From assembly GCF_002234915.1 (NCBI RefSeq), contig NZ_NEWD01000010.1, forward strand, positions 1 to 42,352: 42,352 nt of DNA, written 5' to 3'. Positions 19,829 through 29,088 of the stretch are shown in pieces (position 1 is the stretch's first letter; every line of letters begins with the position of its first letter). Both the position numbers and the translations under genes were made by a program. This DNA comes from Bifidobacterium vansinderenii (GTDB taxonomy: Bacteria > Actinomycetota > Actinomycetes > Actinomycetales > Bifidobacteriaceae). The notes beneath the pieces were generated by a model. It was not told the DNA's origin and made no database searches. It saw only the letters and a list, made by a program, of their open reading frames with translations.

Positions 19829-19902
19829 CTAGAGAGAGAAGAGAGAAGAAGGGTTCAGTTATCAGATTCGATTGGAATCTCACCAGCGGGTTCAACCGCT
19901 GA
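19791..19902 (-). ncRNA. Candidate small RNA 2 of a twin pair, CU-rich
   Basis: About 112 nt from a TATAAG -10 element (19913-19908, -35 poor) to an intrinsic terminator. The 5' hairpin CAGCGG-TTGAAC-CCGCTG matches that of unit 1 with a different loop; a second small hairpin AGATTC-CAATC-GAATCT follows, then GATAACTGAACCC shared with unit 1 and a CU-rich run. Similarity outside any shared reading frame suggests an RNA product. It lies downstream of metG on the same strand, separated by repeat loci. Confidence 0.55.
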
Positions 19903-20050
19903 CATGTCTTATATAAGCAGCCGTTCCTTGGAAAGATGATGCGGGAACCTGAATCTTTCCTGAGAATGTGTGAGAGATTTGTGACGGCTCACATAAGTTG
20001 AACATCGCAGGGTTCGAGAGGATGGGATTCGTTGGGCGAAGCAGCTCGGC

Positions 20051-20103
20051 CCCTCCCTCAGTCCGACTACGTCGGCCAGCTCCCTCCCATGGAGGGAGCA
20101 CGC
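20051..20103. repeat. Modular GGGAGG hairpin repeat, locus 5
   Basis: CCTCCCTCAGTCCGACTACG core hairpin followed by CTCCCTCCCATGGAGGGAG. It is a single module 85 bp from locus 6. Confidence 0.8.
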
Positions 20104-20189
20104 GGATGCCGGGCCATTTTGGCATCGGACAGCCCCTTACCGCGAAGGGAAAGAACACGATGACCGACCGACATGACCGAACAGAACGT

Positions 20190-20316
20190 TCTCCCTCCAT
20201 GGGAGGGAGATGTCATGACGAAAGTCATGACAAAGGGAGGGACCGGAAACCTTCAAGGATCCAATCCCTCCCCCAGTCCGACTACGTCGGCCAGCTCCCT
20301 CCCCCGGAGGGAGCAC
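20190..20316. repeat. Modular GGGAGG hairpin repeat, locus 6
   Basis: CTCCCTCCATGGGAGGGAG, the GAAA-loop stem TGTCATGAC/GTCATGACA, then a TCCGAC-TAC-GTCGG core and CTCCCTCCCCCGGAGGGAG. It lies 27 bp after the metG stop on the metG strand. Confidence 0.8.
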
Positions 20317-20343
20317 ATAGGTGACAGCCGTCGGCCAACAGAA

Positions 20344-22203
20344 TCAGGCGAGCTTGGCCTTTTCGGCGGCGAGGCGCTCGGCCTCCTTGGCACGACGGGC
20401 GTCAAGCTCGGCCTGGAAGCGCTCGAGCTCCTCGGCCACGGCCTCCTTCGGGATCTTGGCGAAGATCGGCTTCGGCTTCGGCACCACGGCGCCCACGGTG
20501 ATCGGCTCGCTCTTCCACGGGTGCACGTTCACGCCCAGCTTGTAGTCGCCGGTGATGATCGGATAGCTGAAGCCGGGCTTGTCGAGATCCTCGACCTCCT
20601 CGATGTGCGGCAGCGGCGAGAACACGCCCTCGCCGCCCAGGGCCTCCCACACCTTCTGCGCGGAGTGCGGCAGGAACGGCGCGAGCAGGTGGTTGGCGTC
20701 GGACACGGCCTGTGCGGCCACGTGCAGCACGGTGCCCAGTCGAGCCTCGTCGTCCTTGATCTTCCACGGCTCCACGGCGGAGATGTACTTGTTGATCTCG
20801 CCGACGATGCGCATCGCCTCGGCCAGGGCGGCCTTCTGGTGGTGCTTCTCGAGGAAGTTGCCCACGGTGTCGAACGCGGCGTTGGTCTGCTCGAGCAGCG
20901 CGCGCTCCTGATCGGTCATCTTGGACTCATCAATGGCCGGGATCGCGCCGAAGTTCTTGGCGATCAGGTTGGCCACACGGTTGACGAGGTTGCCCCACGC
21001 GGCGGCCAGCTCCTCGTTGTTGTGGCGCACGAACTCGGCCCACGTGAAGTCGGAGTCGGAGCTTTCCGGACCTGCCACGGAGATGTAGTAACGCACGGCG
21101 TCCACGGGGTAGCGGGCGAGGATGTCCTTCACGTAGATCACGATGCCGCGCGAGGAGGAGAACTTCTTGCCCTCCATGGTCATGAACTCGCTGGCCACCA
21201 CCTGCTCGGGCATGTTCAGCGGGCCGAGTTCGCCGGTCTCGCCGCCCTTGGAGCCCTGGCCGTTGTAGGCGAGCATCTCGGAGGGCCAGATCTGCGAGTG
21301 GAAGGTGATGTTGTCCTTGCCCATGAAGTAGTAGGCGGGGGTGGACGGGTCGTTCCACCAGGCGCGCCACGCCTCCGGGTCGCCCTTGCGGCGGGCCCAT
21401 TCGATGGACGCCGACAGGTAGCCGATCACGGCGTCGAACCACACGTAGAGCTTCTTGTTCGGGTTGTCGATCCAGCCATCCACCGGCACGGGGATGCCCC
21501 AGTCGATGTCGCGGGTGATGGCGCGCGGCTTGACTTCCTTGAACAGGCCGATGGAGAAGTTGATGACGTTGGTGCGCCAGCCTTCGCGGGTCTTGAGCCA
21601 TGCGAGGTTCGCCTCGGCGAGCGCGGGCAGGTCGAGGAAGTAGTGCTCGGTCTCCTCGAAGCGCGGGGTTTCGCCGTTGATCTTGGAGACGGGGTTGATC
21701 AGATCGATCGGGTCGAGCTCGTTGCCACAGGCGTCGCACTGGTCGCCACGCGCGCCGTCGGTGTGGCAGATCGGGCATTCGCCTTCGATGTAGCGGTCGG
21801 GCAGGGTGCGGCCGGTGGACGGGCTGATGGCCACCTGCTGCGTGCCCTTGTAGATGTAGCCGTTCTTGAGGCACTGCTTGAACAGCTCCTGCACCACGTG
21901 CTCGTGGTTGCCGGTGGTGGTGCGGGTGAACAGATCGTAGCTCAGGCCGAGATCGCACAGGTCCTTGGCGATCACGCGGTTGTAGCGGTTGGCGAGCTCC
22001 TGGGCGGTCAGGCCTTCCTTTTCGGCCTCGACCAGGATCGGGGTGCCGTGCTCGTCGGTGCCGGAGACCATGAGCACGTCGTTGCCCTTCATGCGCTCGT
22101 AGCGCGCGTAGACATCCGAGGGGACGCCGAAACCGGCCACGTGGCCGATATGGCGGGGGCCGTTCGCATACGGCCAGGCGACGTTAACAAGAATATGACT
22201 CAT
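20344..22203 (-). CDS. metG: Methionyl-tRNA synthetase
   Basis: 619 residues. The class I HIGH motif is GPRHIGH near residue 15-21 and the KMSKS loop is KKFSSSRG near 347. A knuckle [18 protein letters not shown] near 141-158 binds zinc, marking the MetG1-type. The C-terminal region is the anticodon-binding helical domain with a charged tail; no separate EMAP/Arc1p-like tRNA-binding domain is present. It charges tRNA-Met for initiation and elongation. The start ATG is followed by [12 protein letters not shown], the usual N-terminus; the ribosome site is weak. It is divergent from the AbiEi-like gene with a DnaA-box-like cluster between them. Confidence 0.97.
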   Translation of the reverse strand: MSHILVNVAWPYANGPRHIGHVAGFGVPSDVYARYERMKGNDVLMVSGTDEHGTPILVEAEKEGLTAQELANRYNRVIAKDLCDLGLSYDLFTRTTTGNHEHVVQELFKQCLKNGYIYKGTQQVAISPSTGRTLPDRYIEGECPICHTDGARGDQCDACGNELDPIDLINPVSKINGETPRFEETEHYFLDLPALAEANLAWLKTREGWRTNVINFSIGLFKEVKPRAITRDIDWGIPVPVDGWIDNPNKKLYVWFDAVIGYLSASIEWARRKGDPEAWRAWWNDPSTPAYYFMGKDNITFHSQIWPSEMLAYNGQGSKGGETGELGPLNMPEQVVASEFMTMEGKKFSSSRGIVIYVKDILARYPVDAVRYYISVAGPESSDSDFTWAEFVRHNNEELAAAWGNLVNRVANLIAKNFGAIPAIDESKMTDQERALLEQTNAAFDTVGNFLEKHHQKAALAEAMRIVGEINKYISAVEPWKIKDDEARLGTVLHVAAQAVSDANHLLAPFLPHSAQKVWEALGGEGVFSPLPHIEEVEDLDKPGFSYPIITGDYKLGVNVHPWKSEPITVGAVVPKPKPIFAKIPKEAVAEELERFQAELDARRAKEAERLAAEKAKLA

Positions 22204-22248
22204 AAACCCCGATTATCCGTACGGGCATTGACGTTTTCTGTCGTGGAT

Positions 22249-22314
22249 TGTGGACAATCCGCGGAGTTGTCCACATGGGTGTCGTTTTAAGCGCGAGTTA
22301 TCCACTTTTCCACA
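22249..22314. promoter_or_regulatory. Cluster of four DnaA-box-like 9-mers
   Basis: TGTGGACAA (22249-22257), TTGTCCACA (22267-22275), TTATCCACT (22298-22306) and TTTTCCACA (22306-22314). The first two form a perfect inverted pair. All fit the actinobacterial DnaA box TT(G/A/T)TCCACA with at most one change. They lie in the divergent region between metG and the AbiEi-like gene. Confidence 0.55.
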
Positions 22315-22340
22315 TTTTTCGTTGCCGTCTGAGCGGGATT

Positions 22341-23162
22341 ATGCGTCGCGGCCTACCGTCGGAAGACATGAGCGACATTACATGCGGTACGGTCGTTCGT
22401 CAGAGTCGACGGGCGAGGAGAAAACAGGTCATTCGGAATGGCTCGCGGTCTATGCCGGGCGAGGGCCCGTCGCTGATTCACAGCACGGACGTAACCGGTC
22501 ATATGGCACTGCACCGACTGGTCGCCATGGGCGTGCTGACCCGTCTGGATGACACGTGCGGCTATCGCAACGACTATGCGGATACGCCACTTGGTCGCGC
22601 ACTGATCGTGGAGCCGATGATTCCGTACGGCGCCACGGCGGCGGGCAAACTGGCGTTGTGGGTATGGGTGGGCGGACGGTTTCCCGCCTGTTTCGATCTG
22701 ATATCGACATCGCATTATCGGGCGCGCGTACACGGCCGCGACATGCATGTGCACAACCGACGCATGCTGACGAATCATATGGTGCTGCTGGCCGGCCTGC
22801 GGATCACCTCTCCCATACGCACGGCATGTGATCTGGCGTGCATGGAGCCCGCAGAACGGCAGGGATGCGATGTGAACCAACTGCTGGCCGTGCTGATGAC
22901 CAAGTACGAGATCAGCCCCGACGATTGTTTGAACATGCTGTGGCGCAACCAGCGGTGGCCGCGGCACAGTCTGGGCATCACCACGTTCATCGCGCTGAAG
23001 AGACGGAGGAAGTCATGGCCGGGAGTGGACGACGACGGAACCGGATGGGGCGCCGCGAGCGCGGCGGACGGGGACGGCATGGTCGGAAGCGCTCATCCGG
23101 ACGTGCAGTATGGTTCCGCAAGGCCGACAAACGTCTTCGTACACTGCGACGGCTCGGCGTGA
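22341..23162 (+). CDS. AbiEi-antitoxin-like protein (actinobacterial type IV TA-related family)
   Basis: About 273 residues from ATG 22341. An N-terminal helical part could be a weak winged helix (HMALHRLVAMGVLTRL), followed by ALWVWVGGRFPACFDLIS and HYRARVHGRDMHVHNRR, then RITSPIRTACDLAC, a pattern typical of actinobacterial AbiEi-like regulators (SPxRTAxDLA). No AbiEii nucleotidyltransferase toxin gene lies next to it, so a toxin-antitoxin role is not supported. The start is uncertain (ATG 22341 or 22368; both with poor ribosome sites). The last 50 codons overlap the next gene in another frame and look unlike coding sequence, so the true C-terminus may be altered or lost. Confidence 0.5.
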   Translation: MRRGLPSEDMSDITCGTVVRQSRRARRKQVIRNGSRSMPGEGPSLIHSTDVTGHMALHRLVAMGVLTRLDDTCGYRNDYADTPLGRALIVEPMIPYGATAAGKLALWVWVGGRFPACFDLISTSHYRARVHGRDMHVHNRRMLTNHMVLLAGLRITSPIRTACDLACMEPAERQGCDVNQLLAVLMTKYEISPDDCLNMLWRNQRWPRHSLGITTFIALKRRRKSWPGVDDDGTGWGAASAADGDGMVGSAHPDVQYGSARPTNVFVHCDGSA

Positions 23163-23428
23163 AACGTACGGCCGCACCGCACGAACGTGGCCCCAAGCCG
23201 CCCGAACCGCCGATGCGTCTGACCGCTCAGGTGGCGTGCGATCCGAATACCGACGAAGATGTGCTGTGGACGATCGCCGAGCGTGCGCCGGAGCTGCGCA
23301 TGTGGCTGATCGCGAACCCGTCGGCGAGCGCAGAACTGCTTGAGTACGTGGCTCAGCGTGGCGGCCCGGGTGTGGCACGCGGGTTCGAGGTGCTGTTCGG
23401 TGCGATGGACGACAGGATCACTGCTTGA
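23015..23428 (+). CDS. Small Arg-rich protein with variant leucine-rich repeats
   Basis: 137 residues. GGAGGA lies 4 nt before ATG 23015, the best initiation signal in this area. Residues 1-65 are highly basic (GRRRNRMGRRERGGRGRHGRK). Residues 70-130 show two variant-LRR units (CDPNTDEDVLWTIAERAPEL and RMWLIANPSASAELLEYVAQ), a fold known from bifidobacterial hypothetical proteins with unknown partners. It overlaps the AbiEi-like frame by 148 bp at its 5' end and the rsmI 3' end by 11 bp (convergent). Confidence 0.6.
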   Translation: MAGSGRRRNRMGRRERGGRGRHGRKRSSGRAVWFRKADKRLRTLRRLGVKRTAAPHERGPKPPEPPMRLTAQVACDPNTDEDVLWTIAERAPELRMWLIANPSASAELLEYVAQRGGPGVARGFEVLFGAMDDRITA

Positions 23429-24437
23429 TCTTGAGGACGGCGTTGTAGACCTGCTTGCGGTTGGCGAGCGAGCCGTCGGGCATCGGATGCTCCTCGATCA
23501 CTTCGGCGATCGCGTCCTTGATGCGCAGGCCGTCTTCGAGCGCACGGTCGATGGCGAGTACGGCCAGTTCGTCCACGCTCAGTACGGACGACGACGCCTC
23601 GCGCGCCTCGTCTTCGGACGCGCCGCCGATCACGAGCACGATCTCGCCGCGGGGCGGCTCGTCGATCACGCTCTGCCGGATCTTGCCGATGCCGCCGCGG
23701 CGGATCTCTTCGAAGTCCTTGGTCAGTTCGCGGGCCAACGCCATCGGACGGTCGGGGCCGAACGCGGAGAGCAGGTCGTCCATCGAATCGGCGATGCGGT
23801 GCGGGGTCTCGTAGAACACGATCGTGCGGCGTTCGGACTGCAGCGCGCGCAGACGCTGCACACGTTCGGAGTGCTTGCGCGGCAGGAATCCTTCGTAGCA
23901 GAAACGGTCGGTGGGCAGTCCGGACAGGGCGAGCGCGTCGAGAACGGCGGAGGGGCCGGGTGCGCACGTGACGGGCAGACCGCGTTCGATGGCACGACGC
24001 ACGATCGACAGGCCCGGATCGTTGATCGTGGGCATGCCGGCGTCGGAGACGACGAGCACGCAGGCGCCGGTCTCCACTTCGTCGAGCAGACCGTCGGATT
24101 TGGAACGCTCGTTGTGGTCGTGGAACGCCACCACGCGTCCGTTGACGTGCACGCCGAGGCGACGAGCGAGATCGTAGAGGCGACGGGTGTCCTCCGCGGC
24201 CACGATGTCGGCCTGCTCCATGAGCGCCACGAGTCGGGCGGACGCGTCGAGGGTATTGCCGATGGGCGTGGCGGCGAGCACCACCGTGCCGCGCGGAATG
24301 GTCAGCGTGCGCTGTGCGCTGGCGGACGCGGCTGCCGCAGACGGCGCATCCGATGCGGTCTGGGTGGCCGGCGCGGACTGGGCCTCAACGCTGGCCTGAT
24401 CGTCGGGATTCATGGTTTCCGAGGTTTCCGATTGCAT
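23418..24437 (-). CDS. rsmI: 16S rRNA (cytidine1402-2'-O)-methyltransferase
   Basis: 339 residues of the tetrapyrrole-methylase fold. [19 protein letters not shown] near the start and [13 protein letters not shown] near 135 are the RsmI SAM/substrate loops, with [16 protein letters not shown] and FYETPHRI further on. It 2'-O-methylates C1402 in the decoding centre of 16S rRNA. The first 45 residues are an Ala/Ser/Thr-rich tail not usual in the family. Start is ATG 24437 (MQSETS); ATG 24413 is an alternative, and the frame continues upstream to 24506 without signal. It is divergent from ppk1, with repeat locus 7 between them. Confidence 0.93.
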   Translation of the reverse strand: MQSETSETMNPDDQASVEAQSAPATQTASDAPSAAAASASAQRTLTIPRGTVVLAATPIGNTLDASARLVALMEQADIVAAEDTRRLYDLARRLGVHVNGRVVAFHDHNERSKSDGLLDEVETGACVLVVSDAGMPTINDPGLSIVRRAIERGLPVTCAPGPSAVLDALALSGLPTDRFCYEGFLPRKHSERVQRLRALQSERRTIVFYETPHRIADSMDDLLSAFGPDRPMALARELTKDFEEIRRGGIGKIRQSVIDEPPRGEIVLVIGGASEDEAREASSSVLSVDELAVLAIDRALEDGLRIKDAIAEVIEEHPMPDGSLANRKQVYNAVLKIKQ

Positions 24438-24515
24438 GCCTTCAGTATTGCCTACGGCGGTTACATCGGCGACGCAGGGCAGGCAGACCCCGGCCTTCCC
24501 GATCATCCGGCATCG

Positions 24516-24624
24516 TCACCTCATCAGTCACGCTGCGCGTGACAGCTTCCCCTCGAGGGGAAGCCGGCATCACCGGATACGAGCGACCAACGCCATGCGG
24601 CCTTTCCCTCGAGGGGAAGCCGGG
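24516..24624. repeat. Modular hairpin repeat, locus 7 (GGGGAAG variant)
   Basis: TCACCTCATCAGTCACGCTG end, GTCACGCTGCGCGTGAC hairpin, CTTCCCCTCGAGGGGAAG, and a second CCCTCGAGGGG module about 70 bp on. The first end matches the terminal sequence of locus 4. It lies in the divergent promoter region of rsmI and ppk1. Confidence 0.75.
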
Positions 24625-24751
24625 AGAAAGGCCGGGTGAGCGATCACAATTCAGACGGGGTTTACCGTGCCGACAGACAGAATATGAATTGCCGTTGAAT
24701 TCTGTCGTTTCGGAGCCCCAAACTGGCCGCAACAATAATAAAGTGGTAAGC

Positions 24752-26989
24752 ATGGCCCAGATATTCAATGAACCCTCAAAGGCGATCCTGAAAAGCCAGA
24801 TCGCCGAGCATATCGCGGAGACCCCCAAGGACAACCGCGAAGACCCCAACGCCTCCCTCTACGAGCCGTTGCCGAAGGACCGGTTCTTCGATCGCGAACT
24901 CAGCTGGCTGAAGTTCAACAAGCGAGTGCTGGAACTGGCCGAGGACGACTCCCTCCCCGTGATCGAACGCGCCAACTTCGCCGCGATCTTCGCGTCGAAC
25001 CTCGACGAGTTCTTCATGGTCCGCGTGGCCGGCCTCAAGCGTCGTATCGACACCGGTCTGGCAGTCACGTCGGCGAGCGGCCTGAGCCCGCGTCAGACGC
25101 TGCGCGCCATCTCCGATCAGGCCCACCGTCTGCAGGACGAGCACGCCCACTACGTCGTGGAGCACATCCTGCCCGACCTGGCCAAGGAGAACATCGTCCT
25201 GCTCAAGTGGAGCCAGCTGACCATCGCCGAGCAGGAGCGCCTGAGCAAGTTCTTCCGCATGCAGGTGTTCCCCGTGCTCACCCCGCTGGCCGTGGATCCC
25301 GCCCACCCGTTCCCCTACATCTCCGGCAACTCGCTGAACCTCGCCGTGATCGTGGAGAACCCGACGTCCGGCAAGTCGCACTTCGCCCGTGTGAAGATCC
25401 CGGACAACCTGTCCCGTCTTGTGCCGGTCGACGACATGACCGAAGACGAGCACGGCGACGTGCGCTACGGCTTCATCACCATGGAGAACCTGATCATCGC
25501 GCACCTCGAATCCCTGTTCCCGGGCATGATCATCAAGGAGGCGCGTTCGTTCCGCGTCACCCGTAACGAGGACATCGACGTCGAAGAGGACGATGCCGAG
25601 AACCTGCTCAACGCGATGGAGAAGGAGCTGCTGCGCCGCCGCTTCGGACCGCCGATCCGCCTTGAGCTCTCCGACACCACCTCCCCGTTCCTCTCGCACC
25701 TGCTGGCCGACCAGCTGGGCGTGAACGACGAGGAAGTGTACCGTCTGCCCGCTCCGCTCGACTTCACCGTGCTGTTCGAGCTCGGCGGCGTGGATCGCCC
25801 GGATCTCAAGTTCCACAAGTTCATCCCCACGACCAACCGTCAGATCGCCGAGGTCGAGTCGAGCCGTGCGCAGGACATCTTCGCCGCCATCCGCGAGCGC
25901 GACATCCTGCTGCACCACCCCTACGATTCCTTCTCCACCTCCGTGCAGGCGTTCCTGGCGCAGGCCGCCGCCGATCCGAAGGTGCTGGCCATCAAGCAGA
26001 CCCTGTACCGTACGTCCAGCAACTCGCCGATCATCGACGCGCTGGTCGACGCCGCGCAGGCCGGCAAGCAGGTGCTCGCCCTGGTGGAGATCAAGGCCCG
26101 CTTCGACGAGGACGCGAACATCGCGTGGGCCCGCAAGCTCGAACGAGCCGGCGTGCACGTGGTGTACGGCATCGTGGGTCTGAAGACGCACTGCAAGCTC
26201 TCGCTCGTGGTCCGTCAGGAGGCCGACGGCCTTCGTCGCTACTGCCACGTGGGCACGGGTAACTACAACCCGAAGACCGCTCGAATCTACACCGATCTCG
26301 GTCTGCTCACCTGCGATCCGGTGGTCGGACAGGATCTCACCCGCCTGTTCAACCAGCTGTCCGGCTACGCGCCCAAGTCCACGTTCCACCGTCTGCTGGT
26401 GGCGCCGCGCGGCATCCGCTCCGGCCTGATCGAGCGCATCCGCCGCGAGGAGGACGCCGCCCGCGCTGGCAAGGAGGCCTGGATCAAGATCAAGGTCAAC
26501 TCGATCGTGGACGAGAAGACGATCGACGCGCTGTACCGCGCCTCGCAGGCCGGCGTGAAGATCGACATCGTGGAGCGCGGCATCTGCTCGCTCAAGCCCG
26601 GCGTGCCCGGCATGAGCGAGAACATCCGTGTGCGTTCCATCCTCGGCCGCTTCCTGGAGCACAGCCGCATCTACGCCTTCGCGAACTCGCAGGGCCCTCA
26701 GATCGGCGAAGGCCCCTCCTCCGGTCCGGAGGTCTGGATCGGTTCGGCCGATCTGATGCACCGCAACCTCGACCGTCGAGTCGAGGCGCTGATCCGCATC
26801 ACCGCGCCCGAGCAGATCGAGGAGCTCATCAAGTACGTCGACCTGCAGATGGCCGACACCACCAGCTCCTGGCACATGCAGCCGGACGGCACCTACGTGC
26901 GTCACTCCCGCGACGCCGAGGGCAAGCCGCTCGTCGACTGCCAGGAGGCGCTGATCAAGAAGCATACGCGTCGTCCGCGCAACAGCTGA
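24752..26989 (+). CDS. ppk1: Polyphosphate kinase 1
   Basis: 745 residues, close to actinobacterial PPK1. The N-terminal domain begins [20 protein letters not shown]; the catalytic half has two phospholipase-D-like domains. His480 in [13 protein letters not shown] is the autophosphorylated residue by position, His499 lies in [26 protein letters not shown] near the end is the conserved C2-domain motif. It polymerises the ATP gamma-phosphate into polyphosphate and runs in reverse. Start is ATG 24752 (MAQIFNEP); a long in-frame upstream extension is not coding-like. A terminator follows the stop by about 100 bp. Confidence 0.96.
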   Translation: MAQIFNEPSKAILKSQIAEHIAETPKDNREDPNASLYEPLPKDRFFDRELSWLKFNKRVLELAEDDSLPVIERANFAAIFASNLDEFFMVRVAGLKRRIDTGLAVTSASGLSPRQTLRAISDQAHRLQDEHAHYVVEHILPDLAKENIVLLKWSQLTIAEQERLSKFFRMQVFPVLTPLAVDPAHPFPYISGNSLNLAVIVENPTSGKSHFARVKIPDNLSRLVPVDDMTEDEHGDVRYGFITMENLIIAHLESLFPGMIIKEARSFRVTRNEDIDVEEDDAENLLNAMEKELLRRRFGPPIRLELSDTTSPFLSHLLADQLGVNDEEVYRLPAPLDFTVLFELGGVDRPDLKFHKFIPTTNRQIAEVESSRAQDIFAAIRERDILLHHPYDSFSTSVQAFLAQAAADPKVLAIKQTLYRTSSNSPIIDALVDAAQAGKQVLALVEIKARFDEDANIAWARKLERAGVHVVYGIVGLKTHCKLSLVVRQEADGLRRYCHVGTGNYNPKTARIYTDLGLLTCDPVVGQDLTRLFNQLSGYAPKSTFHRLLVAPRGIRSGLIERIRREEDAARAGKEAWIKIKVNSIVDEKTIDALYRASQAGVKIDIVERGICSLKPGVPGMSENIRVRSILGRFLEHSRIYAFANSQGPQIGEGPSSGPEVWIGSADLMHRNLDRRVEALIRITAPEQIEELIKYVDLQMADTTSSWHMQPDGTYVRHSRDAEGKPLVDCQEALIKKHTRRPRNS

Positions 26990-27092
26990 TCGGATTCGTC
27001 CGATCGATTCGGTCGATCCGGTCGGGTCATCGACGCGTGCATGACGGTGCCACGGGAGCGTCATCAACTCCCGGCCGCACCCACACAGCCGG

Positions 27093-27130
27093 AACGGGCA
27101 TCCTCAACGGGATGCCCGTTTCGTCGTTTT
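27093..27130 (+). terminator. Intrinsic terminator after ppk1
   Basis: An 11-bp stem AACGGGCATCC/GGATGCCCGTT (one-base slip) with a TCAAC loop, then TCGTCGTTTT. It separates ppk1 from the following gene. The rest of the 320-bp gap to 27312 shows only a possible -10 GATAAT near 27270. Confidence 0.8.
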
Positions 27131-27311
27131 CACGCCGGCGTTTCCCTTGTCTATGATGGATTTCAGCGCTGGTCTGCCGTTGCCCGACGTATGACGATGT
27201 CCAAAGACGGGCACTCGTACATGGGCAATTTATGTCATCGCTAACATTCATCTGTCATACCGAGCGATAATGGAGCCGTAAATGCACAACTCCAAACACA
27301 AAGGAACCACT

Positions 27312-28373
27312 ATGAACACAGTCGTCGAGGCAGCCGGCGGCATCGTGTACCGTTGGCGCGACGGAGTCGAACTACTGGGCGACGCCCAGAACGATCCCGA
27401 TCTGATACTGGAGAACATCGAGGTCTGTGTGATCCACAGGCCCAAATACAACGACTGGAGCTGGCCGAAGGGCAAACTCGAGATCAACGAATCGCACCGC
27501 CACGCGGCCGTACGCGAGATCGGCGAGGAGACCGGACTGGCAATCGCGCTCGGCGCCTACATCGGCGACGTCGAATACCCCCTCGAGGACGAGGGCAAGC
27601 GTGGCAAGCGCCGCACCGATCCACGCAAGCCCAGTAAACACGTGTGCTACTGGATCGCATCGATCATCGACGACGAGACCGCCATGAAACGCCGGTACGC
27701 GTTCGGACCGATCAACGCCGACAAGCACGAGGTCGACAACGTACTGTGGATGTCGCCCGCCGACGCGCGACACAAGCTCACCCACGTGCTCGACCGCGAC
27801 ATTCTCGACGAATTCGTACGCAAGGTCAAGGCAGGCATCCTGCGATCCAAGATGTTCCTGCTTATCCGCCATGGCAAGGCCGAAGGACGCAAGTTCTGGG
27901 GCGGCACCGACGCCGACCGGCCGATCACGCCGCTCGGATCCGCAGCCGCATACGCACTCACCCGTGAAATCGCCTGCTTCGGCGTGAACCGACTCGTCAC
28001 CTCGCCCTGGCGACGCTGCGTCGGCACCATCCAGACGTTCGCGTGGCAGACCGGACTGCCCGTGAACATGGCCGACGATCTGACCGAGGACGCCTACGCG
28101 TCGCAGCCCGACTCCGCATGGGAATGCCTGCGTCACGAAATGGAGATCACGCTGCGCACCGGACAGATCACCGCCGTATGCATGCACCGGCCCGTGATCG
28201 GCGGCGTGTTCGAACACATGCGGGCGCTGTGCGACCGCAAGTCGCTGGCCAAGCAGCTGCCTGCGAAAACGCCGTACATGGCAACCGGACATGCGGTAGC
28301 CTTTAATATCGTCAACACGGACAACGGTCCGGCAATCATCGACATTCAGAAGGTAAGCCCCATTGTCTACTAG
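27312..28373 (+). CDS. MutT1-type Nudix hydrolase fused to a histidine-phosphatase domain
   Basis: 353 residues. The Nudix box occupies residues 54-76 (GKLEINE..REIGEETGL, all consensus acids present). A histidine-phosphatase domain starts at about 180 with LLIRHGKAEGRKFWGG (catalytic His187) and ends with CMHRPVIGG, holding the second catalytic His region. Mycobacterial MutT1 has the same two domains, cleaving 8-oxo-(d)GTP and diadenosine polyphosphates, and is also next to ppk. AAGGAA precedes ATG 27312; the in-frame ATG 27282 has no ribosome site. Its 3' end overlaps the next gene by 11 bp. Confidence 0.9.
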   Translation: MNTVVEAAGGIVYRWRDGVELLGDAQNDPDLILENIEVCVIHRPKYNDWSWPKGKLEINESHRHAAVREIGEETGLAIALGAYIGDVEYPLEDEGKRGKRRTDPRKPSKHVCYWIASIIDDETAMKRRYAFGPINADKHEVDNVLWMSPADARHKLTHVLDRDILDEFVRKVKAGILRSKMFLLIRHGKAEGRKFWGGTDADRPITPLGSAAAYALTREIACFGVNRLVTSPWRRCVGTIQTFAWQTGLPVNMADDLTEDAYASQPDSAWECLRHEMEITLRTGQITAVCMHRPVIGGVFEHMRALCDRKSLAKQLPAKTPYMATGHAVAFNIVNTDNGPAIIDIQKVSPIVY

Positions 28374-29088
28374 CTCCTCCTCTTACGGTTCCTCCTCCAT
28401 TCGCGCGGCGGGCTCGGGATTCGCGGCGTCCGGACGATTCACGCGGCCGGCACAGCTCGACCCGGCGCTCGTGGAACACCTCTCCGGCGGCGTGGACCCG
28501 CAGCAGCTCAGCGAGATCAGCCACACCACGGCCGCCTCGCTGCTCGACCGCGTGCACCACACGCAGGATCCGCAGACGGTGGAGCGCGTGCTCACGCTCG
28601 TGGAGCACGAGGGCGTGGACCTGGTGGCGGAACTGTGGAGCGGCGGCGACCCCGACTCGCTGCCCGGCGTGCTGTGGCGACTGTACATGCTGCGCACGTG
28701 GATGCGCCGCAACCGTGAGTCCATCTCCCGGCTGTGGCGCATCGGCGAACCGGTGGCGGGCGCGTCGTCGGCGATCGCAGGCGTGGATCAGGCGCCGAAC
28801 GCGGAGGACATCGCGCGCACGGCGGACTCGATCCTCTCCGGCGCGTTCGTGGGCGACTTCGCCGTGGCCATGGAGCGAGCGAGCGCGTTCTGCGCGGTGA
28901 TCTCGGCAGGGCTCGTGGCCGAGGCGCGACGCCGTCAGGAGCGCGACGCGGAGCTGGGCGGCGCCGGATCCGACCGGATCGTCAGCTCGGGCGCGGCGCA
29001 TCTGCTGAAGACCGCGCGCTCGCTGCACTCAACGTCCAAGGATTTCAAGGCCGGCGCGCGTCTGTGGCGCGAGGGGCGACTGGAGTAA
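28363..29088 (+). CDS. Conserved hypothetical, helical, TTG start
   Basis: 241 residues, not recognised beyond a probable actinobacterial/bifidobacterial hypothetical family. The frame opens with TTG at 28363, overlapping the stop of the MutT1-type gene, with AAGG about 9 nt upstream; no ATG lies near, so coupling to the upstream gene is likely. The protein starts with a Ser/Gly-rich stretch (STSSSSYGSSS), then is mostly alpha-helical: DPQQLSEISHTTAASLLDRVHH and VERVLTLVEHEGVDLVAELW. WRLYMLRTWMRRN is the most hydrophobic-aromatic stretch. No membrane segment or catalytic motif is evident. Cotranscription hints at a link with the nucleotide-pool/polyphosphate genes. Confidence 0.75.
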   Translation: MSTSSSSYGSSSIRAAGSGFAASGRFTRPAQLDPALVEHLSGGVDPQQLSEISHTTAASLLDRVHHTQDPQTVERVLTLVEHEGVDLVAELWSGGDPDSLPGVLWRLYMLRTWMRRNRESISRLWRIGEPVAGASSAIAGVDQAPNAEDIARTADSILSGAFVGDFAVAMERASAFCAVISAGLVAEARRRQERDAELGGAGSDRIVSSGAAHLLKTARSLHSTSKDFKAGARLWREGRLE

